The translations under genes and the position numbers were made by a program. A DNA stretch of 64,000 bases from Jidongwangia harbinensis. Lineage in GTDB: Bacteria; Actinomycetota; Actinomycetes; Mycobacteriales; Micromonosporaceae. The notes beneath the pieces were generated by a model, which did not search any database, had not been told where the DNA came from, and saw nothing but the letters and a program-made list of their open reading frames with translations. Positions 25,871 through 34,499 of the stretch are shown in pieces (position 1 is the stretch's first letter; each line of letters begins with the position of its first letter). The stretch is from NCBI RefSeq assembly GCF_020216025.1, contig NZ_JAIWNC010000044.1:26250-90249 (forward strand), given 5' to 3'.

Positions 25871-27193
25871 ATGCCGACCGGTCCGACCCGACGCGAATTA
25901 CTGGCCTTCGTCTCCGGCACCGCGGTCGCCGTGGCCGCGCCGGCCGCAGCGGCAGATGCGAAATCCGGCACCGGGGCGCTTCCGCACTGGGTGCACACCT
26001 GGGTGTCCATGCCCCAGCTCACCGAGCCGCACAACATGCCGCCCGCGCCGTTCACCCAGGACGGTCTGGTGCTCGCGGACGCCACCCTGCGCCAGACGGT
26101 CCGGATCACGGTCGGCGGCCGGCACGTACGGCTGCGGTTCTCCAACGCCTTCGGCGGTGCCGACCTGCCGATCACCGCGGTACGCCTGGCCCTGCCCACC
26201 GACGGCCGGGCCGGCGTGGCCGGCATCCAGCCGGGGACCTCGCGGCCGGTCACCTTCTCCGGCCGGTCCTCCATCGTGGTGCCGGTCGGCGCCCAGGTGG
26301 TGTCCGACCCGATCGCCGTCGACCTGCCGCCCCGGACCAACGTCACCGTCACGACCTACCTGGCGCAGGGACAGGCCTCCAACTCGATCACCTCGCACCC
26401 CGGCTCCCGCACCACGTCGCACCTGCTGGCCGGCAACCACGTCGACGACACCGACCTGCCCGGCGCGACCCCCACCGACCACTGGTACTTCCTGAGCGGC
26501 ATCGAGGTGTGGTCCCCGGCCGCCACCCGCGCCGCCGCCGTGCTCGGCGACTCGCTGACCGACGGCCGCGGCTCCACCACCAACGGCAACGACCGCTGGC
26601 CGGACCAGCTGCTCGACCGGCTGCACCAGGACCCGCGTACCGCGGACGTGGCGATCCTCAACCAGGCGGCCGGCGGCAACCGGGTGCTGCGCGACGGCCT
26701 CGGGCCGAACGCCCTGTCCCGGGTGGACCGGGACGTGCTGGCGCAGAGCGGGGTCAGCTGGCTGATCGTCTTCGAGGGCGTCAACGACATCGGCACGGCG
26801 GAGGCCACCGCGGCCGCCCAGCTGGCCGTCGCGGACGACCTGATCACCGCGTTCGACCAGATCATTCTGCGTGCGCACGCACACGGCATCCGGGTGTACG
26901 GTGCCACGCTGATCCCGTTCGGCGGCAACACCGGGTACGACGACCCGGCCGGCCTGCGCGCCGCAGCCCGGGAACGGGTGAACCGGTGGATCCGCAACAG
27001 CGCCCGGTTCGACGCGGTGCTGGACTTCGACAAGGCGGTCCGCGACCCGCAGGACCCGTCGAAGCTGCGCGCCGAGTACGACGTCGGCGACCACCTGCAC
27101 CTCAACCCGACGGGCTACCGGGCGCTGGCTGACGCGGTGCCCGCCGCCCTGTTGCGCTGGCGTCCACTCCCGGCCGGTTTCGGCTTCGAGTGA
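25871..27193 (+). CDS. Secreted SGNH/GDSL hydrolase (probable carbohydrate esterase)
   Basis: 440 residues. ATG 25871 is preferred over one 18 bp earlier because GAGGGAG lies just before it. A Tat-type signal (TRRELLAF, hydrophobic run, AAAADA) suggests folded export. An N-terminal beta-rich region (about 35-215) precedes the SGNH fold. Block I is AAVLGDSLTDG (Ser nucleophile), block II has the Gly in NQAAGGNRVL, block III is FEGVNDI (Asn), and block V is DHLHLNPTGY (Asp and His). Placement behind a CebR box and opposite a xylanase points to deacetylation of hemicellulose. The family also contains lipases, so the substrate is inferred. Confidence 0.88.
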   Translation: MPTGPTRRELLAFVSGTAVAVAAPAAAADAKSGTGALPHWVHTWVSMPQLTEPHNMPPAPFTQDGLVLADATLRQTVRITVGGRHVRLRFSNAFGGADLPITAVRLALPTDGRAGVAGIQPGTSRPVTFSGRSSIVVPVGAQVVSDPIAVDLPPRTNVTVTTYLAQGQASNSITSHPGSRTTSHLLAGNHVDDTDLPGATPTDHWYFLSGIEVWSPAATRAAAVLGDSLTDGRGSTTNGNDRWPDQLLDRLHQDPRTADVAILNQAAGGNRVLRDGLGPNALSRVDRDVLAQSGVSWLIVFEGVNDIGTAEATAAAQLAVADDLITAFDQIILRAHAHGIRVYGATLIPFGGNTGYDDPAGLRAAARERVNRWIRNSARFDAVLDFDKAVRDPQDPSKLRAEYDVGDHLHLNPTGYRALADAVPAALLRWRPLPAGFGFE

Positions 27194-27202
27194 CGACGGG
27201 GG

Positions 27203-27243
27203 CGGGCGGATTCCGGGCGGTCAGCACGTCCGGAATCCGCCCG
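27203..27243. terminator. Bidirectional terminator hairpin
   Basis: A perfect 13-bp stem (27203-27215 with 27231-27243) and a 15-nt loop fill the gap between the convergent SGNH esterase and XRE regulator genes, starting 9 bp after one stop and ending 1 bp before the other. Confidence 0.7.
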
Positions 27244-27244
27244 T

Positions 27245-28081
27245 TCAAGCTCCCCGCGCGGCCAGCCGGTCCAGCGCCGTCCGGCTCTCGTCGTCCGTGG
27301 GGCGGCAGATCACCAGGCGCTGGTCTGGGTCGCCGAGCGGGGCGAGCGTCTCGAAGTGCACCGAGAACGTGCCGACCTCGGGGTGCCGCACGGTCTTGTC
27401 GCCGCGACCGTTCGATCTGACCTCACGCTCCGCCCACACCCGCGCGAAGTGGTCGTCCGTGCTGAACTCGGCGATCAGGTCGGCCAGGGCCCGGTCGTCC
27501 GGGTGCGCGGCCCAGGCGGCGCGCACGTGGGCGACACCCTCCCGGACGACCCGCTCGCGGTCGACGTAGTAGTCGCGCATCTCCGGGCGCATCAGGCACA
27601 GCCACGCCGAGTTGTGCCGCGCGGGCGGCAGCCGGGTGTCGAAGTCCAGCTGGAGCCGCGCCATCCCGTGGTTCCAGGCGAGGATGTCGAAGCGGTGGTT
27701 GATCAGCATGGCCGGCAGCGGCGACAGCTCGGCCACCAGCCGGGCCAGCGGTGCCGCCGCGACGGCGACCGGCTCGCCGGCGGGGTGGGGGCGGTGGCGG
27801 GCCAGGTCGAAGAGGTAGGCACGCTCGTCGGGGGCCAGCCTGAGCGCCCGGGCCAGGGCCTCCACCACGTCCGCGGAGGGGCGCAACCCGCGGGCCTGCT
27901 CGAGACGTACGACGTAGTCGATGCTGATCCCGGCCAGTTCGGCGACCTCCTCGCGGCGAAGGCCCGGGGTCCGGCGGGACTGCCGGCGGTCCGGGAGCCC
28001 GAAGTCGTACGGGTCGAGGCGTTCGCGCCGGGCCCGCAGGAACGCGCCCAGCTCGCGGGATGTATCGAGAGTGTCGCTCAT
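27245..28081 (-). CDS. XRE-family regulator with MmyB-like ligand domain
   Basis: 278 residues. N-terminal helix-turn-helix: the run RRTPGLRREEVAELAGIS is the hallmark of this large actinobacterial family, with recognition residues in YVVRLEQARG. The rest (about 105-270) is the MmyB-like PAS-related domain, with LVAELSPLPAMLINHRFDIL and a late FSVHFETLAPLGDPDQRLV. Such proteins usually sit divergent to an oxidoreductase gene they control, as here with the aldo-keto reductase. The effector is unknown. Confidence 0.92.
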   Translation of the reverse strand: MSDTLDTSRELGAFLRARRERLDPYDFGLPDRRQSRRTPGLRREEVAELAGISIDYVVRLEQARGLRPSADVVEALARALRLAPDERAYLFDLARHRPHPAGEPVAVAAAPLARLVAELSPLPAMLINHRFDILAWNHGMARLQLDFDTRLPPARHNSAWLCLMRPEMRDYYVDRERVVREGVAHVRAAWAAHPDDRALADLIAEFSTDDHFARVWAEREVRSNGRGDKTVRHPEVGTFSVHFETLAPLGDPDQRLVICRPTDDESRTALDRLAARGA

Positions 28082-28200
28082 CGAGGTGAATGGTAGCGCC
28101 GGGATAGGACCGGCCTTCCCAGGAAGTTCTCTCCCTTATCCCCGGCCCGCGGCGGTCGCAGACTTCTGCCGACACGTCATCCGGGACAAGGAGAAACACG

Positions 28201-29256
28201 ATGTCGCTCACCCTCGACACCTACCGGCTGCTGGGCCGGTCCGGGCTGCGGGTCTCCCCCCTGGCGCTGGGCACGGCGACCTTCGGCCCCGAGACGGGCT
28301 GGGGCGCCGGGGAGGACGATGCCCGCCGGTTGTTCGACCGCTACGTAGAACTCGGTGGCAACTTCCTCGACACCGCGGTCGGCTACGGCAGCTCGGAGAG
28401 CCTGCTGGGCAAGTTCGCCCACGATCGCCGGGAGAGCCTGGTGCTGGCCACGAAGTACACGACGCTGCGCCGGCCCGGCGACCCGAACTCCACTTCGAGC
28501 TCGCGCAAGAACCTGTTCGCCTCGGTGCACACCAGCCTGCAGCGACTGGACACGGACTACCTCGACCTGCTCTACCTGCACGTGTGGGACTTCACCACGC
28601 CGGTCGACGAGATCCTGCGCGGCCTGGACGACCTGGTCCGGCAGGGCAAGGTCCTGCACGTGGCGATCTCCAACGCCCCGGCCTGGCAGATCTCGCGCAT
28701 GCAGGCGATCGCCGACCTGCGCGGCTGGTCACCGCTGATCGCGCTGCAGCTCGAATACAACCTCATCGAGCGTACGGGCGAACGCGACCTGATCCCGATG
28801 GCCCGGGAGATGGGGCTGGGCGTGGTCCCCTACTCCCCGCTGGCGGGCGGCCTGCTGGCCGGCGCGTACCGCCGTGCCGACGTAGCCGGGGTGACGCCGG
28901 GCGACGGCACACGCAAGGGGTTCAACTTCGCCGCGCTCGGCACCGTCACCGAACGCAACCTCGACATCGCGGACATCCTGAAGGAGGTCGCCGCCGAGCT
29001 GGGCTGCACCCCCGCGCAGGCCGGGCTGGCCTGGCTCCTGCGAAACCCGGACGTGACCGCGCCGATCATCGGGGCCCGCACTCCCGCGCAGCTGGAGGAC
29101 AACCTGGCCGCGCTGACGGTGGATCTCACCGCCGCGCAGCTGGCCCGCCTCGAGGAGGTCAGCGCGATCGATCCCGGTCACCCGCACGCTTTGCTCGCCG
29201 GCGACCACATCCGGAACGTGATGCGCGGCGACCTGACGATGGCGGCCGGCCGCTGA
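28201..29256 (+). CDS. Aldo/keto reductase
   Basis: NADPH-dependent carbonyl reductase, 351 residues, cytoplasmic. AAGGAG lies 7 bp before ATG 28201. The barrel begins LGRSGLRVSPLALGTATFG. Catalytic tetrad candidates are Asp in FLDTAVGYGSSE with Tyr five residues later, Lys in VLATKYT, and His in YLHVWD. The C-terminal GARTPAQLEDNLAAL is the NADP phosphate-binding part. It resembles the Tas/YghZ branch. The divergent XRE gene across a 119-bp gap likely regulates it. No direct link to polysaccharide degradation is visible. Confidence 0.93.
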   Translation: MSLTLDTYRLLGRSGLRVSPLALGTATFGPETGWGAGEDDARRLFDRYVELGGNFLDTAVGYGSSESLLGKFAHDRRESLVLATKYTTLRRPGDPNSTSSSRKNLFASVHTSLQRLDTDYLDLLYLHVWDFTTPVDEILRGLDDLVRQGKVLHVAISNAPAWQISRMQAIADLRGWSPLIALQLEYNLIERTGERDLIPMAREMGLGVVPYSPLAGGLLAGAYRRADVAGVTPGDGTRKGFNFAALGTVTERNLDIADILKEVAAELGCTPAQAGLAWLLRNPDVTAPIIGARTPAQLEDNLAALTVDLTAAQLARLEEVSAIDPGHPHALLAGDHIRNVMRGDLTMAAGR

Positions 29257-29269
29257 TCGACCCGGCCGC

Positions 29270-31807
29270 CTATTCCGCGGTCCAGTACAGCGCCCGGGCG
29301 AACTGGGCGTACAGGCCCTTGGGGTGGGCCCGGAACAGCGGCTCGGTGCCGAACAGCACCGCCTTGCCGCCGCGGGCCGTGCGGCCGGAGACCACCGACG
29401 CCTGGCCGGCGGCCTGTTCCGGACCACCGGCGCCGGGTGCGGACGGCAACCAGTGCCCGGCGATCAGCGGGTCGGCCGCGTAGCGCTGCTCCACCGTGAA
29501 CCCGGTGCCGGTGAACCAGATCGGCGAGTACACGAACGTCGCCGGCAGCGAGCCGGTGCCCACCACCGGGCCGGTGTTGCGCACCGCCACCACGCCGTTC
29601 GCGTCGCCGCGGCCGGTCACCGCGGTCGCCGGGAGCAGGCCCGCCGCCGCGTTGAACGCCGCGCCGGTCGCGCCCCGGGTGACCACGCCGCCGCGGGCGA
29701 GCAGGTCGTCCACCTCGGCCTTACCGGTCGCGTTGAGCTGAGCGTAGGACAGGCCGGAGGAGACCACCAGGGTGTCCACGCCGGACAGGTCGGCGCCGGC
29801 GTTGAGCAGGGCCGTCGACACGGTACGCACGTCGAAGCCCATCTCCCGCAGCGCGAACAGCTCGTCCGCGGACACCGCCGCCGCGATCACCGGTGCGGTG
29901 AACGGGACGCCGGTGGTGGTCCGCGGCGCGGCGACGAACCGTACCCCGAAGCGGTCCGCGACGGTCTCGGCCGCGGCCCGGGCGGACGCCGGCACGATCA
30001 CCGTGTCCGCGGACGTGCGGGACGGTTTGACGCCCAGGTCGAGCAGCGCGTTGAGGGCCCGTACGTCGGCGCCGTCGCGCAGCGTCAGCGCCAGGTCCCG
30101 CCCGGCCGGGGTGGTCACCGCGCCGGTCCGGGACGCGACCGTGACCGGGCTGGTGGTGACCCGGGGTGCCGCGGCGGCGCTGACGTCCACGGTGGCGCCC
30201 CAGAGCAGGCGGTGGCTCCAGCCGGAGATGTCGTACATCTGCGGCACCAGGTCGGAGATGTCCCGGCCGGCCTCCAGCATGACGTTGGCCAGGCCGCGCT
30301 TGGGCTGGTGCATGTCGACGACGTACGAGCCCTTGCGGTAGCCGCGGCCGGCCACGGTGAAGTCGTGCTTCGCCCGGGTGACCCGCACGTCGTGGGCGAC
30401 CAGGTGGTCCACCAGCCGGGCGGCGGCGGCCGGGGACCGCTGGGCGTCGCCGGCCGGGATGACGTAGGCGCGCGGGAACTCGGTGGCGTACCGGTCCTCG
30501 GGGCCGAAGCCGGCCACGAAACCGTCCGGGATCTCCGGTGAGGGCGCGCCGGCCCAGCCGCGGCGGAACTGCTCGATCTGCCCGGCGAGCAGCGACGTCC
30601 GGTGGGTGTCCGCGTACCGGAGGGTGGCCTCGATGGTCGCCTCGGCCACCTCGGTGTTGATCTCGGACCGGCGGCGCAGTTCCGCCACCGGCAGGGTGGT
30701 GTAGTCGTTGTTGTTCACCCGCAGCGGGATCTCCACGGTGTGCCCGACCGCGCCCTGGTAGATCGCGTACATCGGGGTGAAGATCGGCGGCCAGTCGTCC
30801 CAGTCACCGGGCGCGTAGTCCCGGAACGGGATGTCCACGGTGGCGGTCTCCGGGCGGCCCAGCGCCTGCACCGCCTGTTCCATGCCGAGCGCGTTGGGCA
30901 GCGCGTGCCTGATGTACAGGTCGTACTCGTAGTTCTGCCCGTGCGGCGGGGTGCCCGGCTCGATCAGCGTGTTGCCGGTGTAGCCGTGCTCGTCGAGCAT
31001 CACGAACGGCTGGGTGGCGATCACCACGTCGCGGACCGCGCGGGACTCCGGCTGCGAGCTGGTGGCGTGGTCACGGTTGATGTCGAAGCCGGCGCCGTTG
31101 GCCCGGGTACCGGCGATCCGGCCGTCCGGGTTGTTGGTCACGGTCACGTAGAACCGGGTGCGGGCGAGCAGCGCGGTGGTCTCCGCGTCGGTGGCGGTGG
31201 CGAGCCGCTCGATGACGCGCAGCGCGCCGTCGGTGCCCTCCCACTCGTTGCCGTGGATGTTCGCGTTGATCCACACCGGGGTCTTGTAGTCGCGCCGCAG
31301 GGCCCGGTCCCGCTTGGCGGCGCGCGGGTCGTCCTCGATCAACGCCCGCCACCGGTCCTGCCGGGCCGCCTCGGCCGCGGTCTCCGGGGCGGTCACGGTC
31401 ACCAGGTACAGGTCGCGACCGAGCGCGGACTGCCCGACCACCTCGGCGGAGACCCGGTCGGAGGCCGCCTGCAGGGCGTTCAGCTTCGGCGCGATCGCAT
31501 GGTACGGAACCAGGCCGAGCTTGATCGACCGGTCCGCCGGGTCCTCCGGGTACACCCGCAGCTCGGTCTGCCGCGGGTAACCCTGGCGCTTGGGCGTCCA
31601 CCGGGCGGCCGGCGCGGCACCGCGCAGCGCGGCAGCGGCGGCGGCGGGGGCGCCGCTCGCGGCGGTCTCCCGGCGCTCCGGCCCGTTGCCGAAGTCGCGC
31701 GTCGACGGCGCGGGGTCCGGCGGGGCGGCCGCCGCGGGGGCGGCGGGAAGCAGGCCGGCGGCGAGCAGCACCGCGCAGAAACCGGTAAGCGACCGGGACA
31801 CGTCCAC
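29270..31807 (-). CDS. Secreted M14 zinc carboxypeptidase-like metallopeptidase
   Basis: 845 residues from GTG 31807, chosen because ACGGAGGTG stands 5 bp upstream and the protein then opens with a signal peptide ending AAPAAAA near residue 27. The M14 domain (about 85-420) has the zinc ligands in IHGNEWEGTDGAL (His and Glu) and a catalytic Glu region at GHTVEIPLRV. The second zinc His may be that in MLDEHGYTGN, or nearby. The remaining 400 residues resemble a class-I glutamine-amidotransferase-like domain and accessory folds found in long actinobacterial M14 proteins. It lies downstream of a GH6 gene across a strong hairpin. Role in the cellulase island is unclear; peptide scavenging is possible. 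Confidence 0.87.
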   Translation of the reverse strand: MDVSRSLTGFCAVLLAAGLLPAAPAAAAPPDPAPSTRDFGNGPERRETAASGAPAAAAAALRGAAPAARWTPKRQGYPRQTELRVYPEDPADRSIKLGLVPYHAIAPKLNALQAASDRVSAEVVGQSALGRDLYLVTVTAPETAAEAARQDRWRALIEDDPRAAKRDRALRRDYKTPVWINANIHGNEWEGTDGALRVIERLATATDAETTALLARTRFYVTVTNNPDGRIAGTRANGAGFDINRDHATSSQPESRAVRDVVIATQPFVMLDEHGYTGNTLIEPGTPPHGQNYEYDLYIRHALPNALGMEQAVQALGRPETATVDIPFRDYAPGDWDDWPPIFTPMYAIYQGAVGHTVEIPLRVNNNDYTTLPVAELRRRSEINTEVAEATIEATLRYADTHRTSLLAGQIEQFRRGWAGAPSPEIPDGFVAGFGPEDRYATEFPRAYVIPAGDAQRSPAAAARLVDHLVAHDVRVTRAKHDFTVAGRGYRKGSYVVDMHQPKRGLANVMLEAGRDISDLVPQMYDISGWSHRLLWGATVDVSAAAAPRVTTSPVTVASRTGAVTTPAGRDLALTLRDGADVRALNALLDLGVKPSRTSADTVIVPASARAAAETVADRFGVRFVAAPRTTTGVPFTAPVIAAAVSADELFALREMGFDVRTVSTALLNAGADLSGVDTLVVSSGLSYAQLNATGKAEVDDLLARGGVVTRGATGAAFNAAAGLLPATAVTGRGDANGVVAVRNTGPVVGTGSLPATFVYSPIWFTGTGFTVEQRYAADPLIAGHWLPSAPGAGGPEQAAGQASVVSGRTARGGKAVLFGTEPLFRAHPKGLYAQFARALYWTAE

Positions 31808-31884
31808 AAAGCACCTCCGTTGGCTGCCACCGACCCTCTCGCGACGAGGCCCGGCGGCGCAACGGTCCACGCCGATTCGCATGG

Positions 31885-31927
31885 CACGGCCGGCGGCGGC
31901 GCGAGAGCCGCGCCGCCGCCGGCCGTG
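31885..31927 (-). terminator. 19-bp perfect hairpin between GH6 and M14 genes
   Basis: 31885-31903 pairs without mismatch to 31909-31927 around a 5-nt loop, 15 bp after the GH6 stop. It is very GC-rich with no T-run. It would terminate, or protect, the GH6 mRNA 3' end. Confidence 0.7.
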
Positions 31928-31942
31928 GGCGGTCACCCCGGT

Positions 31943-33292
31943 CTAGACCGAGGCGGTACAGCGGGTGCCGTTGAGCGTGAAGTCGCTCGGCGTACCCGGG
32001 CTACCCGAGAAGCTCGCCTGGAAGCCGGTGGACACCGAGCCGCCGCGGGGCACCGAGCCGCCGTACGGCGGACTGGTCACGGTCACCGTGGTGCCCGACT
32101 GGGACCAGGCGCCGTTCCAGCCGTTGCTCACGCTGACCGTGCTGCCGACCTGGAACGTCAGCTGCCACGACGTCAACGCGGCCGCGCCGTTGTTGGTGAT
32201 CCGGACGTCGGCGGTGAAGCCGTTCGACCACTGGTTCGTGGTGTACGTGACCGCGCACCCGGCCGTGGACGGCGGAGTGGACGGCGGGGTGCTGGTCGGT
32301 GGCGTGGTCGGGTTGCCGGGCTGGCCCGCGCCGCCGGCCGCCACCGCCAGGTCGTAGGCCCGCTGCGGGACGAACTGGCCGGCGCCCGCGATGCAGCCGT
32401 CCGCCTCGCCGGGCAGCTTGATCCACAGGTACGCGTCCAGGATCGAGTCGGACACCGCGTTGGTGCTGGGGATGCCGATCGCCCGGCCCGGCGGGTCACA
32501 CCACTCGCTGCCGGCCGGCCCGTTGCCGTTGCGGCTGGTGTCGATGACGCCCTTCAGGGTGTTGTCCCCGGTGGCGGCGATGACGTTGCGGATGTACGCG
32601 GTCGACTCCGCGTCGGTCCGGTAGTTCGAGACGTTGACCGAGATGCCGTCGGCGCTGTTCGCGATGTCCGCCCGGACCAGCCGGGCGGCCATCTCGGCCG
32701 GCGGCAACCAGGCCGAGTGCGCCGCGTCGAAGTAGACCTTGGCCTGCGCCGAGGCCGCCTTGAAGGCCTTGCCGGCGTACGCCATCGAGGCGTACACCTC
32801 GGCCTGCTGCGCGGCGTTCAGGCAGCTCGTCATCAGCGCCAGCACGTCCGGCTCCAGCACGATCGCCGCGGCCCGGCCCTTGAGACCGGCCGCCACCTGG
32901 TCCACCCACTGCCGGTACGCGGTGTGGTTCGCCAGGCCGCCGGAGCTGGCGCCGGAGCAGTCCCGGTTGGGAATGTTGTAGACCACCATGATCGGGATCT
33001 TCCCGGCCGCGGCGGCGGCACCGACGAACGCGTCGACCTCGCCGGCCACGGTGCCCGGGTTGTTCTGGGTGAACCAGCGGCCCTGCGGCACGTTGGCGAT
33101 CCGGTCCCGGATCACCGCGGCGCGCGAGTCGTTGGGGTTGGCGGCCACCCAGCGGGCGGCGTTGGTGTTGGGGTCCACGTAGTAGGGCGAGTCGGCGGCG
33201 AACGCCGACGTCGGTTGCCATACCCCGACGCCGAGCGATCCCGCCGCCGCCACCGCGGCCACCGCGGAAGCGAGGACGGTTCTGGTGCGCAT
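31943..33292 (-). CDS. Secreted GH6 endoglucanase with C-terminal CBM2
   Basis: Inverting beta-1,4-glucanase on cellulose. 449 residues. Signal peptide ends near residue 33 (SAFAAD). The GH6 domain (about 35-325) has NIPNRDC (Asp111, pKa partner) and the proton donor Asp149 in VLEPDVLAL. VKLPGEADG-type chemistry appears as WIKLPGEADG near the end. A short TPPS linker leads to a CBM2 (about 348-449) beginning CAVTYTTNQWSNGFTADVRI. The size and LEPD motif fit the endoglucanase branch, unlike the larger GH6 at 39.5 kb. Only 67 bp separate it from the LPMO gene, so it may belong to a GH74-LPMO-GH6 transcript. Confidence 0.93.
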   Translation of the reverse strand: MRTRTVLASAVAAVAAAGSLGVGVWQPTSAFAADSPYYVDPNTNAARWVAANPNDSRAAVIRDRIANVPQGRWFTQNNPGTVAGEVDAFVGAAAAAGKIPIMVVYNIPNRDCSGASSGGLANHTAYRQWVDQVAAGLKGRAAAIVLEPDVLALMTSCLNAAQQAEVYASMAYAGKAFKAASAQAKVYFDAAHSAWLPPAEMAARLVRADIANSADGISVNVSNYRTDAESTAYIRNVIAATGDNTLKGVIDTSRNGNGPAGSEWCDPPGRAIGIPSTNAVSDSILDAYLWIKLPGEADGCIAGAGQFVPQRAYDLAVAAGGAGQPGNPTTPPTSTPPSTPPSTAGCAVTYTTNQWSNGFTADVRITNNGAAALTSWQLTFQVGSTVSVSNGWNGAWSQSGTTVTVTSPPYGGSVPRGGSVSTGFQASFSGSPGTPSDFTLNGTRCTASV

Positions 33293-33315
33293 GGTGGGCT
33301 CTCCGTGTGAAAAGG

Positions 33316-33349
33316 GCCCGCGGCACGGCGGGAGGGCCGTGCCGCGGGC
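33316..33349 (-). terminator. 14-bp perfect hairpin between LPMO and GH6 genes
   Basis: 33316-33329 pairs perfectly with 33336-33349 (6-nt loop). On the minus strand the stem is followed by CCCTTTTC, a short T-run, so it looks like an intrinsic terminator. Yet the next start codon is only 23 bp further, leaving no room for a separate promoter. Partial read-through is therefore likely. Confidence 0.7.
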
Positions 33350-33359
33350 AGTCAGGGGG

Positions 33360-34433
33360 TCAGGAGGCGGTGCAGGTGAGGTTGCTCAGCGCGGTCGGTG
33401 CCGCACCACTGCCCTGGAAACCGACGCTGGTCGACCCGTTGGCCGGTATCGATCCGTTGTACGTCTCGTTCTGCAGGGTGTGGGTCGTGCCGCTCACCGA
33501 GTGCCGGGCGTTCCACGCCTGGCTGACGGTCTGCGAGCCGGGGAAGGCGAACTGCACCCGCCACGAGCTGATCGCCGAGGTGGCGCGGACCGACACGGAA
33601 CCCTGGAAGCCGTTGCCCCACGAGTTGGTCGTGGAGTACGTCGCGGTGCAGGCGCCCGTGGCGGGCGGCGTACCCGGGTCCGGCTCCGGAACCGGGTCCC
33701 CGCCGGGCGGCGGGGTGGTGCCCTCGCCGATGCCGGTGACCTCGCCGTTGCCGCCGTCGAAGACGACGTCGGAGCAGCCGTAGAAGGTCTCGGTGCTGTC
33801 CGAGCGGCTCCACACCGAGTAGATGATGTGCCGGCCGGACTTGTTCGGCAGCGTGGCGTTCCACGAGTAGCGGCCGTCGTTGGTGCCCGGTCCGCCGATC
33901 GACTGCGGGTTGGTCACCTGGTCGAACGGCTGCGACTCGAGGTCACCCCAGCCCAGCGCACGGGTCGGGCTCCAGGAGTCCTTCGTGATGTACAGCGAGA
34001 AGGTGCCCGGGTGCTTGGCCCAGTTGTTGTAGTCGATCCGCATGTTCGCGCCGGCGGTCAGGTGCGTCACCGGGAAGTCCGCGCGGGCCAGGTTGAAGCC
34101 GCTGAAGTTGTACGGGCCGCCGCTGCCACCGCTGCACAGCTGGCCGTCCGGGATGAAGCCGGTGGTACGGCCGGCGCCGTCGGAGCGGAGCACGGCGAAC
34201 CAGTTGTACAGCGAGCTGGGCCCGCTCTGGGCCACCGCGGCGGCACAGGCGGGGTTCCGCGGGTTCGCGGCGCCGTTGCCCTGGATGCCGTCCTTCCAGC
34301 ACAGGTACGTCCGGCTGCCCGGCGCCATCATCGCACCGTGCGCCGAGGCCGCGGTGGAGGCGACGAACGTGGCGCCGCCCGCCGCGAGGACGGCCGTTGC
34401 CGCGTACAGCAGCAGCCGACTTCTGATCTTCAT
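33360..34433 (-). CDS. AA10 lytic polysaccharide monooxygenase with C-terminal CBM2
   Basis: Copper enzyme that oxidatively breaks crystalline cellulose or chitin. 357 residues. The signal peptide ends TAASA so that His32 becomes the mature N-terminal residue, as the copper histidine brace requires; HGAMMAPGSRTYLCW follows. The second brace His is probably in NNWAKHPGTF. A Pro/Gly linker (about 235-255) leads to a CBM2 (about 257-357) beginning CTATYSTTNSWGNGFQ. Neighbouring cellulases suggest cellulose as substrate. It is preceded at 66 bp by the GH74 gene on the same strand. Confidence 0.94.
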   Translation of the reverse strand: MKIRSRLLLYAATAVLAAGGATFVASTAASAHGAMMAPGSRTYLCWKDGIQGNGAANPRNPACAAAVAQSGPSSLYNWFAVLRSDGAGRTTGFIPDGQLCSGGSGGPYNFSGFNLARADFPVTHLTAGANMRIDYNNWAKHPGTFSLYITKDSWSPTRALGWGDLESQPFDQVTNPQSIGGPGTNDGRYSWNATLPNKSGRHIIYSVWSRSDSTETFYGCSDVVFDGGNGEVTGIGEGTTPPPGGDPVPEPDPGTPPATGACTATYSTTNSWGNGFQGSVSVRATSAISSWRVQFAFPGSQTVSQAWNARHSVSGTTHTLQNETYNGSIPANGSTSVGFQGSGAAPTALSNLTCTAS

Positions 34434-34499
34434 CTGGTGCTCCCATCTGGGGGTGGTGGGGAACCGGGGTTGGAGGGGGGGTGAACAGGACCTCGTGGG

